DNA of 54,353 bases, from the NCBI GenBank assembly GCA_028710885.1, contig JAQTTG010000008.1:1-54353 (forward strand). The letters are read 5' to 3'. The DNA is from Sulfuricurvum sp. Lineage in GTDB: Bacteria > Campylobacterota > Campylobacteria > Campylobacterales > Sulfurimonadaceae. Positions 9,303-18,030 of this stretch are shown one piece after another (position 1 is the stretch's first letter; every line of letters starts with the position of its first letter). The position numbers and the translations under genes were made by a program. Under the pieces are notes generated by a model. The model had not been told where the DNA came from. It saw nothing but the letters and a program-made list of their open reading frames with translations, and searched no databases.

Positions 9303-10399
9303 CTTTCTAATCCCCATAATTCTAATGCTTCTTCCTCTTCTAGACGACATCGACGACAAATTTTTTCATCTCCGGCAGAGCTAAAAAATCCGTCACACTC
9401 ATGACATCTTCGTATAGAGAATGTTATTAGATTTTGAACTTTCGGTTCAAACCATTCTTTAAGATTGTACGATGATGAAACACTAAGAGCACTACTCTCA
9501 CATACGTCATGACATAAATGGCATTTGACACATAAAAATGGATCAAAATTAATCTTTGAGTTACGTATGTCTGATGTTAATGCCCCGGTAGGACAAATCC
9601 GATGACACATTTCACATGCTGTACATTTAGTTTCATCTAACAGTTTTTGAGAAGTAAAACCTATTCTCTCACTCTCAACAACATGATAAACCAAAGGTTT
9701 CTCAAATCGTTTTAATGCAGTGTAAAAAATCTTACGACGATCTGTAATTTTTTTCGTTCTTAGCGCTTGTGTATCGTTGCTATTTGTTGAATATGAAACA
9801 AACACATCGGTATCCATCTCAATTTCACGCTCAAAATTTGCTTTATAGGCCCCGATCTTTTTTAGATGAAATGTTTTGAAAAAATCTCTACGATTGCCTT
9901 CTTTTTCTTTATTTGTTTCATCTGTAAAAGCAATATTTGCAAGATCTACACTATAAGGTGAATCAATCGCTTCCAGAGCATAATTTACATTCTCAACTTT
10001 TTCCTTCATATCATGAAGAATTTTTTCACCAATATCACATTGTGTACAATGCCCAATATCTAAAATAAGCCCTTTTTTCATACCGCACAATGAAATCAAA
10101 TGTTCATTTCCCAATGATGCTATACATGGAACATTCTTCTGACACGATACCAACGATGATTCATCATTGACAAAACTAAAAAAGAAGTCCGTAGCACTAA
10201 AATCATCAAGAGTTAAAGCTTCAGTCGGACACAAAGAGACACATCCTGCACATCCGACACATAGTGCTTGATTAATCGATGGGAGCCGATCTGTGATCGC
10301 AATTGCTGAAGTAGGACAAATCTCTTTGCATAAGATACATTGCGCATTAACACTCAGTGCACGAACACATTTAGTAGGAGACAGGCTTAATAATCCCAT
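9299..10399 (-). CDS. Polyferredoxin with four [4Fe-4S] motifs and a zinc-ribbon-like tail
   Basis: A 366-aa cytoplasmic Fe-S protein with 25 cysteines. Ferredoxin motifs: C11-C21xxC24xxxC28P, C47xxC50xxC53xxxC57P, C259xxC262xxC265xxxC269P and C290xxC293xxC296xxxC300. A middle block has Cys 86, 92, 105, 118 and 121, and the C-terminus has two CxxC pairs (332/335, 348/351) like a zinc ribbon. A lone SRRDFF-like stretch (NRRDFFKTF, about 169-177) sits internally, so it is not a Tat signal. It follows the TorD-like chaperone by 7 bp and overlaps the AroE-like gene. Likely electron transfer or cluster delivery connected with the molybdoenzyme; the partner is unknown. Confidence 0.88.
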   Translation of the reverse strand: MGLLSLSPTKCVRALSVNAQCILCKEICPTSAIAITDRLPSINQALCVGCAGCVSLCPTEALTLDDFSATDFFFSFVNDESSLVSCQKNVPCIASLGNEHLISLCGMKKGLILDIGHCTQCDIGEKILHDMKEKVENVNYALEAIDSPYSVDLANIAFTDETNKEKEGNRRDFFKTFHLKKIGAYKANFEREIEMDTDVFVSYSTNSNDTQALRTKKITDRRKIFYTALKRFEKPLVYHVVESERIGFTSQKLLDETKCTACEMCHRICPTGALTSDIRNSKINFDPFLCVKCHLCHDVCESSALSVSSSYNLKEWFEPKVQNLITFSIRRCHECDGFFSSAGDEKICRRCRLEEEEALELWGLER

Positions 10400-10406
10400 A
10401 GTATTT

Positions 10407-11018
10407 TTAGAGCCTTGTGCTCAAAATTTCATTATCATTAAGTAGAAATTCTAATGTCATCTCTGCCGAATCATAATAAAGGGGTGTACGTGCTTCATAT
10501 TTCATATTGATCAAATACATTGGTGCCCAGCGTAACAAATGAGAATTTAAAAAATTATGTTGCACATTTTCAAGCTCTTTAACTGCATCCATATCATTTT
10601 CACCAAAAGCTTTCTTTTGCGCTTCACATAAATGATGCATAAATTCCAATTCAATCCCGATATGATCAGCAGAAACAACACGAGCAATTTCATAATCAAC
10701 TAAAAAGTCATAAGCACTGTAAATATCCGTTACCGGGTTTGCTCCACCTGTCTCAATCATTTGATCGCTTCGCGTATAAAACGTTTCATAAGGGACTAAA
10801 TGGAGTATTGAAAGGTTTGTAAAATCAGGATTTAAATATTCTTCGAGAATCTCTTTATTACTAAGCGTTGTACGTTGTTCCCATTCATTCCAATGGGGGA
10901 AAAAATCCAATACAGTTGGGTCAACTTTGAGTATATCCAAAACATTTTCATCCAACTCTTGGAGTAATATTCTAGAAAGCAGTGCATATATATTGCTTCG
11001 TGCAATGATCTCATCCAT
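10407..11018 (-). CDS. TorD/DmsD-family molybdoenzyme chaperone
   Basis: A 203-aa all-helical cytoplasmic protein of the TorD family, which binds the Tat signal or apo-form of a molybdoenzyme until cofactor insertion is complete. The hallmark DHIGIELEFMHHLC lies in the middle (about 120-133), preceded by the AYDFLVDYE segment. Its likely client is the Tat-exported catalytic subunit encoded 91 bp upstream on the same strand. A strong stem-loop (11057-11080) lies between the two genes and may set their relative expression. Confidence 0.88.
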   Translation of the reverse strand: MDEIIARSNIYALLSRILLQELDENVLDILKVDPTVLDFFPHWNEWEQRTTLSNKEILEEYLNPDFTNLSILHLVPYETFYTRSDQMIETGGANPVTDIYSAYDFLVDYEIARVVSADHIGIELEFMHHLCEAQKKAFGENDMDAVKELENVQHNFLNSHLLRWAPMYLINMKYEARTPLYYDSAEMTLEFLLNDNEILSTRL

Positions 11019-11056
11019 AACGGTAATGCCTTTAAAAGTGATTGTAGGATTGTAAC

Positions 11057-11080
11057 CTAAAGGGCTGAAATGCCCTTTAG
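11057..11080 (-). repeat. Intercistronic stem-loop after the catalytic-subunit gene
   Basis: Perfect 9-bp inverted repeat (CTAAAGGGC at 11057-11065, GCCCTTTAG at 11072-11080) with a 6-nt loop, in the only sizeable gap of the operon. No T-run follows on the minus strand (GGTTACAATCC), so it is more like an mRNA processing/stability element or a leaky terminator than a full stop. Confidence 0.6.
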
Positions 11081-11109
11081 AAGTCCCTATTAGAGAGAAG
11101 AAAAAGGAG

Positions 11110-14100
11110 TTATCCTTTGATTTCTACATCATACGATGCAGAATCAAGTTTAACCCACGGTCTGAAGATATGTTTTGGGCGACGAAGTTTGGAATTTGAA
11201 TCCAACCCACGTGTCAAATCATCTCTCCATGCTTGGTAAATTTTAAAATTATTTTCATAATTTACAAAAATATCACCAATTTTATCACCCGCTTGAATTG
11301 GTTCAAGGATGACTTTTTGATGCCAACAATGCATACCGGAAACTGGATCTGGATGCGCGGCAGCTACAGCATTCTGCCATGAACCGCTCAAACCATCCCA
11401 CCATACATTTTCAGAATCTCGGTTGTACTCTGCGAAACGTTCCGCTTTAAACCCTTTGATCCCTTCAACATATTTAAGTTTACCCTCTTTCCCATCCATT
11501 TGGATTTCAGCTACTGGTACCCCAAAACTATTGATACCTGTTGTTCCACTGTAATCATCAATTTTGGTTTGTGCGCCCTCTTTACCAACATTTGCAGGTG
11601 ACTCAGCGAGGAATGCTTTATCATTCAAATCACGAGGTGCAACTCCAGGAACTACTTTACCGTCAGTTACACCATTAGGAATAGTGACATGGTTTGTCAA
11701 TTTCCAACGTCCGCCATGATGCGAACAAGCAAGTGTTCCAGGAAGAACGCCTTCTGTCGGTACTGCCATTGCTACAAAGTAACCGCTTTCTAATCCGGAA
11801 ACGGTATCAACGATGCGTACACGCATTGCATCTCCACGTTTGAATCCAAGATTTTGTGCATCTTTAGTAGAGATCCAAATTGGATCATGATTTTGGCTGA
11901 TTTCCATCAAATGCTTGGAGTTAGCCGAACGAGTATGAATGTTGTACGGTAAACGGAATACCGTATTCAATGCAAATTCGTTTTTCTCTTTCATATAGTA
12001 GTGATTGACATGGGAAACAATATGGACCATTTCAACTTTTTCTTTGTCATTTCTTGGATACATTGGCATTGCGTATTCAGGCCATTTCCACTCTTTGGCT
12101 ACCCATTGAGTATATACGTCAAGTTTTCGTGTCGGCGTAGTAAAACCTTGTAATTTTTTGCCATCCATTTGAATACCGATTTTCTTCGGTTTGCCTTCTG
12201 AATCGTTTGCAGTAATAATTCCTGAACTGTCAACGCTCATACTTGCTGCATCAAATTTTTTCTCGTGTGAAACAACTTTACCGTCTTCGAATTTCAATTC
12301 ACGTTCTTGTACACTGTAAATTTTATCTTCTTCTAGCCATGTTCCATGGTCCCGCATATAAGCATACACAGGGAACTCTTCATTAGCATAGCGGCTGTCG
12401 TTCATAACAGTTTCATGCAATTTAGGTAAGTTATCCCCAAATGCTGCATCGTACCACTCGGCAATAGTAACCGGTTTGCCTGGATGACGTTTTGATTCCC
12501 ACATTTTTTTGATACCGAGGCTTCCGTCTGGATCGATATAATTAACACACATGTTAAACCAGAACTCATTATCTTCCCAAACTTCACCCAAACCGGCTTT
12601 GATATGTGCTTCAAGAGTTGCACGATTAGGATCTTTAGGTTTCCACCCGGATTTTTCTAATGCAACACGTAATACCGGCTGACGGAAAGAGGTCCATCGT
12701 GCTGGTAAAGTAGCTTCTGAGTGTTGATCATGACGCTCACCTGCAAGTCCAACTGGAAGAACATAGTCCATATACCAGTTTGTTTCAGACCACACCGGTG
12801 AAAGGTTCATCGTAAGTTCCATTTTACTCTCGTCTTTGAGTACTTCAATCCAACGGAAACCGTCTGGATTAATCCAAACCGGATTGTACATACGAGGGAT
12901 ATAAACAGCAAGTTTACTAGGAACATTCAACCCACGGTCATTCCATTTTTTCTGCCATGCCGTATCCGTCAACAAATGAGGAAGCAAGAAAGATAGTTCA
13001 TAAGTAGAAAGAGGCCATTCAGGTGGCCAAGTCAGCTCATTCCAAGCTGTAACTTTTGGTACATCTGCACCACCTTTTCCTTGTCCAACAGTCGAACTTC
13101 CGCCTTTGCCCGAAACAGAAATATCATGTGAATGGTAAAATCCAGTCCCACCTACAGTACCAATTGCACCGCGAAGACCTACGAGGAAGAATACCGATTT
13201 ACCGGTCATCCAACCACCACGGTTACCTGCAGCAGTTGCTCGCCAAACGTAGGTAGTGATCGCATCCCCAGCCCACAAAAACATCTCATAAAGCTGCTCA
13301 AGTTTATATGCCGGTACATGCGTCTCTTTAACCGCAAATTCTAGGGTATATCCTGAATACATCTCTTTTAAAAGTTCTAAATAACTTTCAAAATCACGTC
13401 CTGCAGGAAGTTTTGATATAAACCCTTTTTGAACCATAAAATTGAGATACTCACTGTCATTCATCAATGTATCCCAGTTGAACCAACGTTTTACAAACGC
13501 TTTATTCACTTGATTTTCATTTAGAATACGACTAGCTAAATACAAATAAATCGCTGATTCAGTCCCCGGCCATGGTGCAATCCACAAATCAGAAATACCT
13601 GCTGAATTAGATAGACGAGGGTCCATTACGACAAGCTTTGCCCCTTTTTTACGCGCATCAGCAATATATCCTGCTGCTTGTTGAAAGTAGTGACCTGCAT
13701 CTGCAGCATGTGACGAATTTAGAAAAATCAATTTTGAATTTCCCCAATCCGGACTTGTACGGTCATCATTCACAAAATGGATCGTAGGTGTACGACCATT
13801 TGCCGAACAAATATTGGTATGGGAGTTATACGCATCCAAACCTAAGGTTTCCCAAATTTTAGGGACAAAACCATTTTCATTCGGACGACCAACATGGAAC
13901 ATAACTGATTTACGAGAAAGCTCATCACCCTTACGAATTGTATCGGCCATTTTTTTACCGATTGTACTCATCGCTTCGTCCCAAGTTGTACGGATCCATT
14001 TACCCTCACCACGTTTTGAACCAGGTGCTCTTTTAAGTGGGAACGGGATACGATCAGGATCGTACATTTGCGATTGTGCCGCATACCCTTTAGCACAGTT

Positions 14101-14505
14101 ACGTCCACGAGAACCCGGATGAAGAGGGTTACCCATATATTTTCGAACGGTGAAAGTTTTTTTATCAACCCATCCTGTCAACCCACATGAAGCTTCACAG
14201 TTTGAACACGCTGTCGGTACGATTATGTAATCATTAACTTTAATACCATCAGGGTTTTCTTCACTCTGCACGCCATGTCGGTTAATACCTCCACGCTTCC
14301 AATCAGTGCCGTCAAGCTCTTGGAAACCTTCCCATTGATCCAATGGAGGATAAAAAGAAAGGGTGTCAGGGGTATTGGTAAACTTGCTCTCTTTGACAGA
14401 TTCTGCCGCTGCATCAGTGGTAAATACACCTTTTGCAATAGCAGCACCCGCTACAGTAAGAGCGGTCCCTTTTAAAAATGTTCTTCTACTTTCTAAATAC
14501 ATCAT
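11110..14505 (-). CDS. Tat-exported molybdopterin oxidoreductase catalytic subunit (long PsrA/TtrA-like CISM)
   Basis: A 1131-aa periplasm-facing catalytic subunit of the DMSO-reductase superfamily. An N-terminal Tat signal (ESRRTFLKGTAL, residues 5-16) is followed by the [4Fe-4S] motif CSNCEASCGLTG with a fourth Cys in RNCAKG, then the Mo-bis-MGD domains. The probable Mo ligand is the Cys of HTNICSANGR. At 1131 aa it is far longer than classical PsrA or PhsA (about 760 aa) and nearer TtrA, SreA or ArrA, so the substrate (polysulfide, sulfur, tetrathionate, another oxyanion, or an oxidation) cannot be set from sequence alone. It is encoded after its Fe-S and NrfD-type subunits and before its chaperone. 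AGAGG precedes the ATG pair. Confidence 0.88.
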   Translation of the reverse strand: MMYLESRRTFLKGTALTVAGAAIAKGVFTTDAAAESVKESKFTNTPDTLSFYPPLDQWEGFQELDGTDWKRGGINRHGVQSEENPDGIKVNDYIIVPTACSNCEASCGLTGWVDKKTFTVRKYMGNPLHPGSRGRNCAKGYAAQSQMYDPDRIPFPLKRAPGSKRGEGKWIRTTWDEAMSTIGKKMADTIRKGDELSRKSVMFHVGRPNENGFVPKIWETLGLDAYNSHTNICSANGRTPTIHFVNDDRTSPDWGNSKLIFLNSSHAADAGHYFQQAAGYIADARKKGAKLVVMDPRLSNSAGISDLWIAPWPGTESAIYLYLASRILNENQVNKAFVKRWFNWDTLMNDSEYLNFMVQKGFISKLPAGRDFESYLELLKEMYSGYTLEFAVKETHVPAYKLEQLYEMFLWAGDAITTYVWRATAAGNRGGWMTGKSVFFLVGLRGAIGTVGGTGFYHSHDISVSGKGGSSTVGQGKGGADVPKVTAWNELTWPPEWPLSTYELSFLLPHLLTDTAWQKKWNDRGLNVPSKLAVYIPRMYNPVWINPDGFRWIEVLKDESKMELTMNLSPVWSETNWYMDYVLPVGLAGERHDQHSEATLPARWTSFRQPVLRVALEKSGWKPKDPNRATLEAHIKAGLGEVWEDNEFWFNMCVNYIDPDGSLGIKKMWESKRHPGKPVTIAEWYDAAFGDNLPKLHETVMNDSRYANEEFPVYAYMRDHGTWLEEDKIYSVQERELKFEDGKVVSHEKKFDAASMSVDSSGIITANDSEGKPKKIGIQMDGKKLQGFTTPTRKLDVYTQWVAKEWKWPEYAMPMYPRNDKEKVEMVHIVSHVNHYYMKEKNEFALNTVFRLPYNIHTRSANSKHLMEISQNHDPIWISTKDAQNLGFKRGDAMRVRIVDTVSGLESGYFVAMAVPTEGVLPGTLACSHHGGRWKLTNHVTIPNGVTDGKVVPGVAPRDLNDKAFLAESPANVGKEGAQTKIDDYSGTTGINSFGVPVAEIQMDGKEGKLKYVEGIKGFKAERFAEYNRDSENVWWDGLSGSWQNAVAAAHPDPVSGMHCWHQKVILEPIQAGDKIGDIFVNYENNFKIYQAWRDDLTRGLDSNSKLRRPKHIFRPWVKLDSASYDVEIKG

Positions 14506-14515
14506 AATCTACCTC

Positions 14516-15415
14516 TTAGCTCATATTTAACAATTGTGGAATAACGAGCCAAACATGTTTGCTCACCCATAAACCGATCAACGCCGATACGGCAGCGATT
14601 TTCAATAAATAATACGATTGATTTTTCAAACTCAAACATACCAATGCCATTGGTGCCAAGAATGCCATCACTTGTCCGATCCAAAACATTGCAGTGTATT
14701 CACCACCTTTAACGAACGCTAACGTTGCAATTACTTCTTCAGATTTCATCCCGCCGAAAATATATTCAGACATATAAAGAATAAATGCTGCAAATGCACT
14801 GAACCCCAAAACTAATCCCAAATCTTTTTTAATCGGATCTGAAAATTTGTTTCCACCCATCAAAATCATTGTTGCTGATCCGGCCAATAAAGCAGCAAGA
14901 ATCATTTGTGCCGATTCAGTCGGCATTTGCCACAATTCACGAGCTGTCGCTTCTGCCATCAATCCAGCTGTATACAATGTAACCGGTATAGCCAACAATG
15001 TCGTCCATCCCAGAAGCTTGTCATACATTGCCACATCTTTTTTCATATAAATCGCATAAAGCATTCCGATCAATAGTCCTACGAAAGCAGTTGCCATCCA
15101 TGCACCGATTGTAATCGCCGATGTCAAATGAGGATGAGCAAAAATATGCCAGAAACGGAACATTTGATGTAAATCAACGACCGTAAACAATAAGAATATT
15201 TGAATAAATACAAATGAAACAGCTGCTGATGGAAAACGGATAAATCCAGTTTGTTCCGGATATTTTTTTAACAAAAAGAATGTTAAGAAAATAATACCTG
15301 TTCCAATACTTTTTGCCCACATATTCATGGTAATTATCCAACCCCATACAATCCCCGGTAAAGGAACGTCAAGAGTTACAATTGCGTTGGTTGCCGCTAG
15401 TGTTTCATGTACCAT
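14516..15415 (-). CDS. NrfD/PsrC-type quinone-interacting membrane anchor
   Basis: A 299-aa integral membrane protein with about eight hydrophobic helices, of the NrfD/PsrC family that exchanges electrons and protons between the quinone pool and the periplasmic Fe-S subunit. The ATG overlaps the stop of the Fe-S gene by one base (TAATG), and the catalytic gene follows after 10 bp, indicating a three-subunit complex. No heme-binding motif is seen. Together with the Tat signal on the catalytic subunit, this fits a periplasm-facing quinone-coupled complex. Confidence 0.9.
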   Translation of the reverse strand: MVHETLAATNAIVTLDVPLPGIVWGWIITMNMWAKSIGTGIIFLTFFLLKKYPEQTGFIRFPSAAVSFVFIQIFLLFTVVDLHQMFRFWHIFAHPHLTSAITIGAWMATAFVGLLIGMLYAIYMKKDVAMYDKLLGWTTLLAIPVTLYTAGLMAEATARELWQMPTESAQMILAALLAGSATMILMGGNKFSDPIKKDLGLVLGFSAFAAFILYMSEYIFGGMKSEEVIATLAFVKGGEYTAMFWIGQVMAFLAPMALVCLSLKNQSYYLLKIAAVSALIGLWVSKHVWLVIPQLLNMS

Positions 15416-16053
15416 TAGTGGTGCCCTCCTAAAGGAAGATGAGTCAATTTATTAAAAAGGTTATGTCCCTCTCCGCGGAATGATGCCAACGGATTCAATT
15501 GAACATTACCGCCACCTACATAAAAATGGTGAGGATCAGTTCCTTTTTCAGGTTTACGCACTTGCACATTGCCTTCATGTTCTTGAATATATTTACTGAT
15601 GTTTGACATCGGATCATCCAAGTCACCAAATATATTTGCCTCAACAGGACACGCAACAACACACGCAGGCATCATTGCACTCGCAACACGATGTGCACAA
15701 TAGGTACATTTATCAGCTGTTTGAGTTTGCGGATCAATGTAAATTGCACCGTATGGACATGCCATAACACATCCAGCACATCCGATACAACGCTCTTTAT
15801 CGATATTGACAATACCATTTTCAATATAGTGCAAAGCACTAACTGGACAGATGCGCTCACATGGTGCGTTCGCACAATGGTTACAACGAAGCGGAGTAAA
15901 TGTCCGTTTTGTTTCTGGGAAACTTCCCACATCCACATATTTTACACGAAGACGCCATGTACTAAGAGGAACTTCATTTTCCACTTTACACGCAATCTCA
16001 CAGCCCTTACACCCCATGCACAGGTGAAGGTCTACCAAGAAACCTAACTGCAT
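15415..16053 (-). CDS. Four-cluster [4Fe-4S] electron-transfer subunit (DmsB/PsrB type)
   Basis: A 212-aa ferredoxin-like subunit with 16 cluster-type cysteines in four motifs: CMGCKGCEIAC, CNHCANAPCERICP, CIGCAGCVMACP and CTYCAHR...CVVACP. This is the DmsB/PsrB/TtrB arrangement relaying electrons between the NrfD anchor and the molybdenum subunit. It has no signal of its own and would be co-exported with the Tat-signal partner. It is the first gene of the unit, with AAGGAG before the ATG; a pair of direct repeats lies 74-107 bp upstream. Confidence 0.93.
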   Translation of the reverse strand: MQLGFLVDLHLCMGCKGCEIACKVENEVPLSTWRLRVKYVDVGSFPETKRTFTPLRCNHCANAPCERICPVSALHYIENGIVNIDKERCIGCAGCVMACPYGAIYIDPQTQTADKCTYCAHRVASAMMPACVVACPVEANIFGDLDDPMSNISKYIQEHEGNVQVRKPEKGTDPHHFYVGGGNVQLNPLASFRGEGHNLFNKLTHLPLGGHH

Positions 16054-16126
16054 ATATTCTCCTTGATTCCTAATTCATGATTCAAAATTATGAGATTTTC
16101 TATCATAAGTGATATGAATAATCTTT

Positions 16127-16160
16127 ATTTGACAGCATGATTATAGGCATTTGACGGCAT
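16127..16160 (-). promoter_or_regulatory. Direct repeats upstream of the molybdoenzyme operon
   Basis: ATTTGACAGCAT at 16127-16138 and ATTTGACGGCAT at 16149-16160 match at 11 of 12 positions and are spaced exactly 22 bp apart (about two helical turns), 74-107 bp upstream of the first operon gene. This spacing is typical of sites bound by a dimeric activator on one face of DNA. A minus-strand TATAAT lies between them (16145-16140). The regulator is unknown. Confidence 0.45.
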
Positions 16161-16253
16161 TACTGCTGCGTTGATAGTAACTAAATTAGCTTTAACTGAA
16201 ACTAAAAGATAACGTCATTTTGCTATAACTTTTTGATATGTGTAACGAAAGAG

Positions 16254-16279
16254 AAAATTTCCCAATATAGGGAAATTTT
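16254..16279 (-). terminator. Terminator hairpin of hisD
   Basis: Perfect 10-bp stem (AAAATTTCCC at 16254-16263, GGGAAATTTT at 16270-16279) with loop AATATA, 27 bp beyond the hisD stop. On the minus strand the stem ends in TTTT and continues CTCTTT, giving a reasonable intrinsic terminator. Confidence 0.7.
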
Positions 16280-16306
16280 ATTGAAGATTATGTCCAATTT
16301 TATTGA

Positions 16307-17599
16307 TTATTTATCCAATCTGCAACGTACTGATGCTTCATGAGCACCAAGACCTTCTGTATGTGCAATCAAGGCACATGCTTCACCTATTTCATTAATC
16401 GCTTGACGAGAAAAAGAGATAATAGAAGATTTTTTCATAAAATTCTCTACGCCCAGTGGGGAATAAAATTTCGCTGTTCCACCGGTAGGAAGCGTATGGT
16501 TTGGTCCGGCAACGTAATCACCAATCGCTTCAGGTGTATAGTGGCCTAAAAAAATTGCACCTGCATGTTTAATTGACGGAAGCAAAGAAAATGGATTATC
16601 TATCGCAACTTCCAAATGCTCCGGTGCAATCTCGTTCATAAGAGATACTGCTTCTTCCATCGTTTCTGTAATAATAATTGCCGCTCTTTCATCAATCGAT
16701 TTACGTGCAATTACTTCACGCGGAAGTTTTTTTAGCCATATCTCAATCTCTGCTGCGCATGCATCCGCAAATTCTTGAGACGGCGTAATTAAAATGGAAC
16801 TTGCCATCTCATCGTGTTCTGCCTGAGAAAGTAAATCGATGGCAATATGAACAGGATTTGCTGAATCGTCCGCTAAAACACCAATTTCACTCGGACCTGC
16901 GATCATATCGATGTTCACTTCTCCAAAAACCATCTTTTTTGCCGTTGCAACAAAAATATTTCCAGGGCCCGTAATGACATCGACTTTTGGAATGGTACGT
17001 GTGCCGTATGCCATTGCAGCAATAGCACTAGCACCACCGACTTTAAACACTTCAGTCACTCCGCATAAATGACATGCTGCCAATAACAGTTCATTCGGTT
17101 CATTATCCGGTGTCGGAGTAGTAACAACGATATGTTCAACTCCAGCAACTTGAGCAGGGATCACATTCATCAGGAGTGAACTCGGATAAGCCGCTTTTCC
17201 TCCTGGGATATAAAGACCGGCACGATCAACTGGTGTTACTTTCTGACCAAGAATTGTTCCATTTGCTTCGGTGTCAAACCAACTTTTAGGAAGCTGTTTT
17301 TCATGATAAGAACGAATTCGGTTATATGCCAAATGGAGTGATGCTTTCAGTGTCGGGTCCAAAGCATCATAAGCTTTTTTCATCTCAGAAGCCTCAATAC
17401 GTAAATCAGCCTCACTTTTTGGATTCCACCGGTCAAACTTTTCAATATGCCGAATTAATGCATTATCATCATCATTACGAATCTCATCTATCAAAGATTT
17501 TACAATAGAAGAGACATGCTCCATATCCATTTTCCCGCGCCCTAAAAGCTCCTGAAATACTTTTTTAAAATTAGTGTCGTTAGTGTTAATAACCGTCAT
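16307..17599 (-). CDS. hisD: Histidinol dehydrogenase
   Basis: A 430-aa cytoplasmic, zinc-dependent enzyme that oxidises L-histidinol to histidine in two NAD steps. GPGNIF (cofactor region), GPSE and the catalytic APEHLEV (Glu-His pair) are present, and the length is usual. AAGGAG sits before the ATG. It is preceded on the same strand by a thioredoxin-fold gene and aroK; no other his genes are nearby, as is common for the scattered his genes of Campylobacterota. A terminator hairpin follows. Confidence 0.97.
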   Translation of the reverse strand: MTVINTNDTNFKKVFQELLGRGKMDMEHVSSIVKSLIDEIRNDDDNALIRHIEKFDRWNPKSEADLRIEASEMKKAYDALDPTLKASLHLAYNRIRSYHEKQLPKSWFDTEANGTILGQKVTPVDRAGLYIPGGKAAYPSSLLMNVIPAQVAGVEHIVVTTPTPDNEPNELLLAACHLCGVTEVFKVGGASAIAAMAYGTRTIPKVDVITGPGNIFVATAKKMVFGEVNIDMIAGPSEIGVLADDSANPVHIAIDLLSQAEHDEMASSILITPSQEFADACAAEIEIWLKKLPREVIARKSIDERAAIIITETMEEAVSLMNEIAPEHLEVAIDNPFSLLPSIKHAGAIFLGHYTPEAIGDYVAGPNHTLPTGGTAKFYSPLGVENFMKKSSIISFSRQAINEIGEACALIAHTEGLGAHEASVRCRLDK

Positions 17600-17613
17600 T
17601 TTATCTCCTTGAA

Positions 17614-18030
17614 TTACTTTTTAGGGACACTTTTAATATACTCTTTGGTCACAATATCAAGTGCTTTCAAAAAATTCTCACTATCTACTGCACCCATAAT
17701 TGGCTCAAACATAGGTGTTTTACCTTTAATAAACCATGTTGCCGGGGTTCCTGAAGTCATAAGGGAATTAGGTACAGTCCCTTCGTCCACGACGCCCTCA
17801 TATGCAACAAATCCTTGATTCACGGCCGAAACGACTTTAGGATCTTTGAGTGTATTATCTTTAAGCACTTCACACCATCTACACCCTTGTTTAGTAACAA
17901 CTACCATTAAGGGTTTGTGTTCTTGATTAGCACGCTCAACGGCTGCTACAATATCTTTTTCCCATTTGATATCAGAACCAAAAAGAATGATTGAAGAAAA
18001 TAACAAAACAAAGATACTTTTTAACATCAT
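17614..18030 (-). CDS. Exported thioredoxin-fold protein (CRWC)
   Basis: A 138-aa protein with an N-terminal signal peptide (about residues 1-19, LFSSIILFGS) and a thioredoxin-like domain carrying the redox motif GCRWC in place of CGPC, plus the cis-Pro region TPATWFIKG. It probably acts as a periplasmic thiol reductase or disulfide handling protein, perhaps of the SoxW/DUF255-like group. The start overlaps the aroK stop (ATGATG), so it is co-translated with aroK, and hisD follows 14 bp after it. The functional link with these biosynthetic genes is unclear. Confidence 0.85.
   Translation of the reverse strand: MMLKSIFVLLFSSIILFGSDIKWEKDIVAAVERANQEHKPLMVVVTKQGCRWCEVLKDNTLKDPKVVSAVNQGFVAYEGVVDEGTVPNSLMTSGTPATWFIKGKTPMFEPIMGAVDSENFLKALDIVTKEYIKSVPKK

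Noticed and set aside
13814..14122. Plus-strand reading frame opposite the molybdoenzyme gene
   Set aside because: Lies fully inside a gene with strong motifs on the other strand; no ribosome site or homology.
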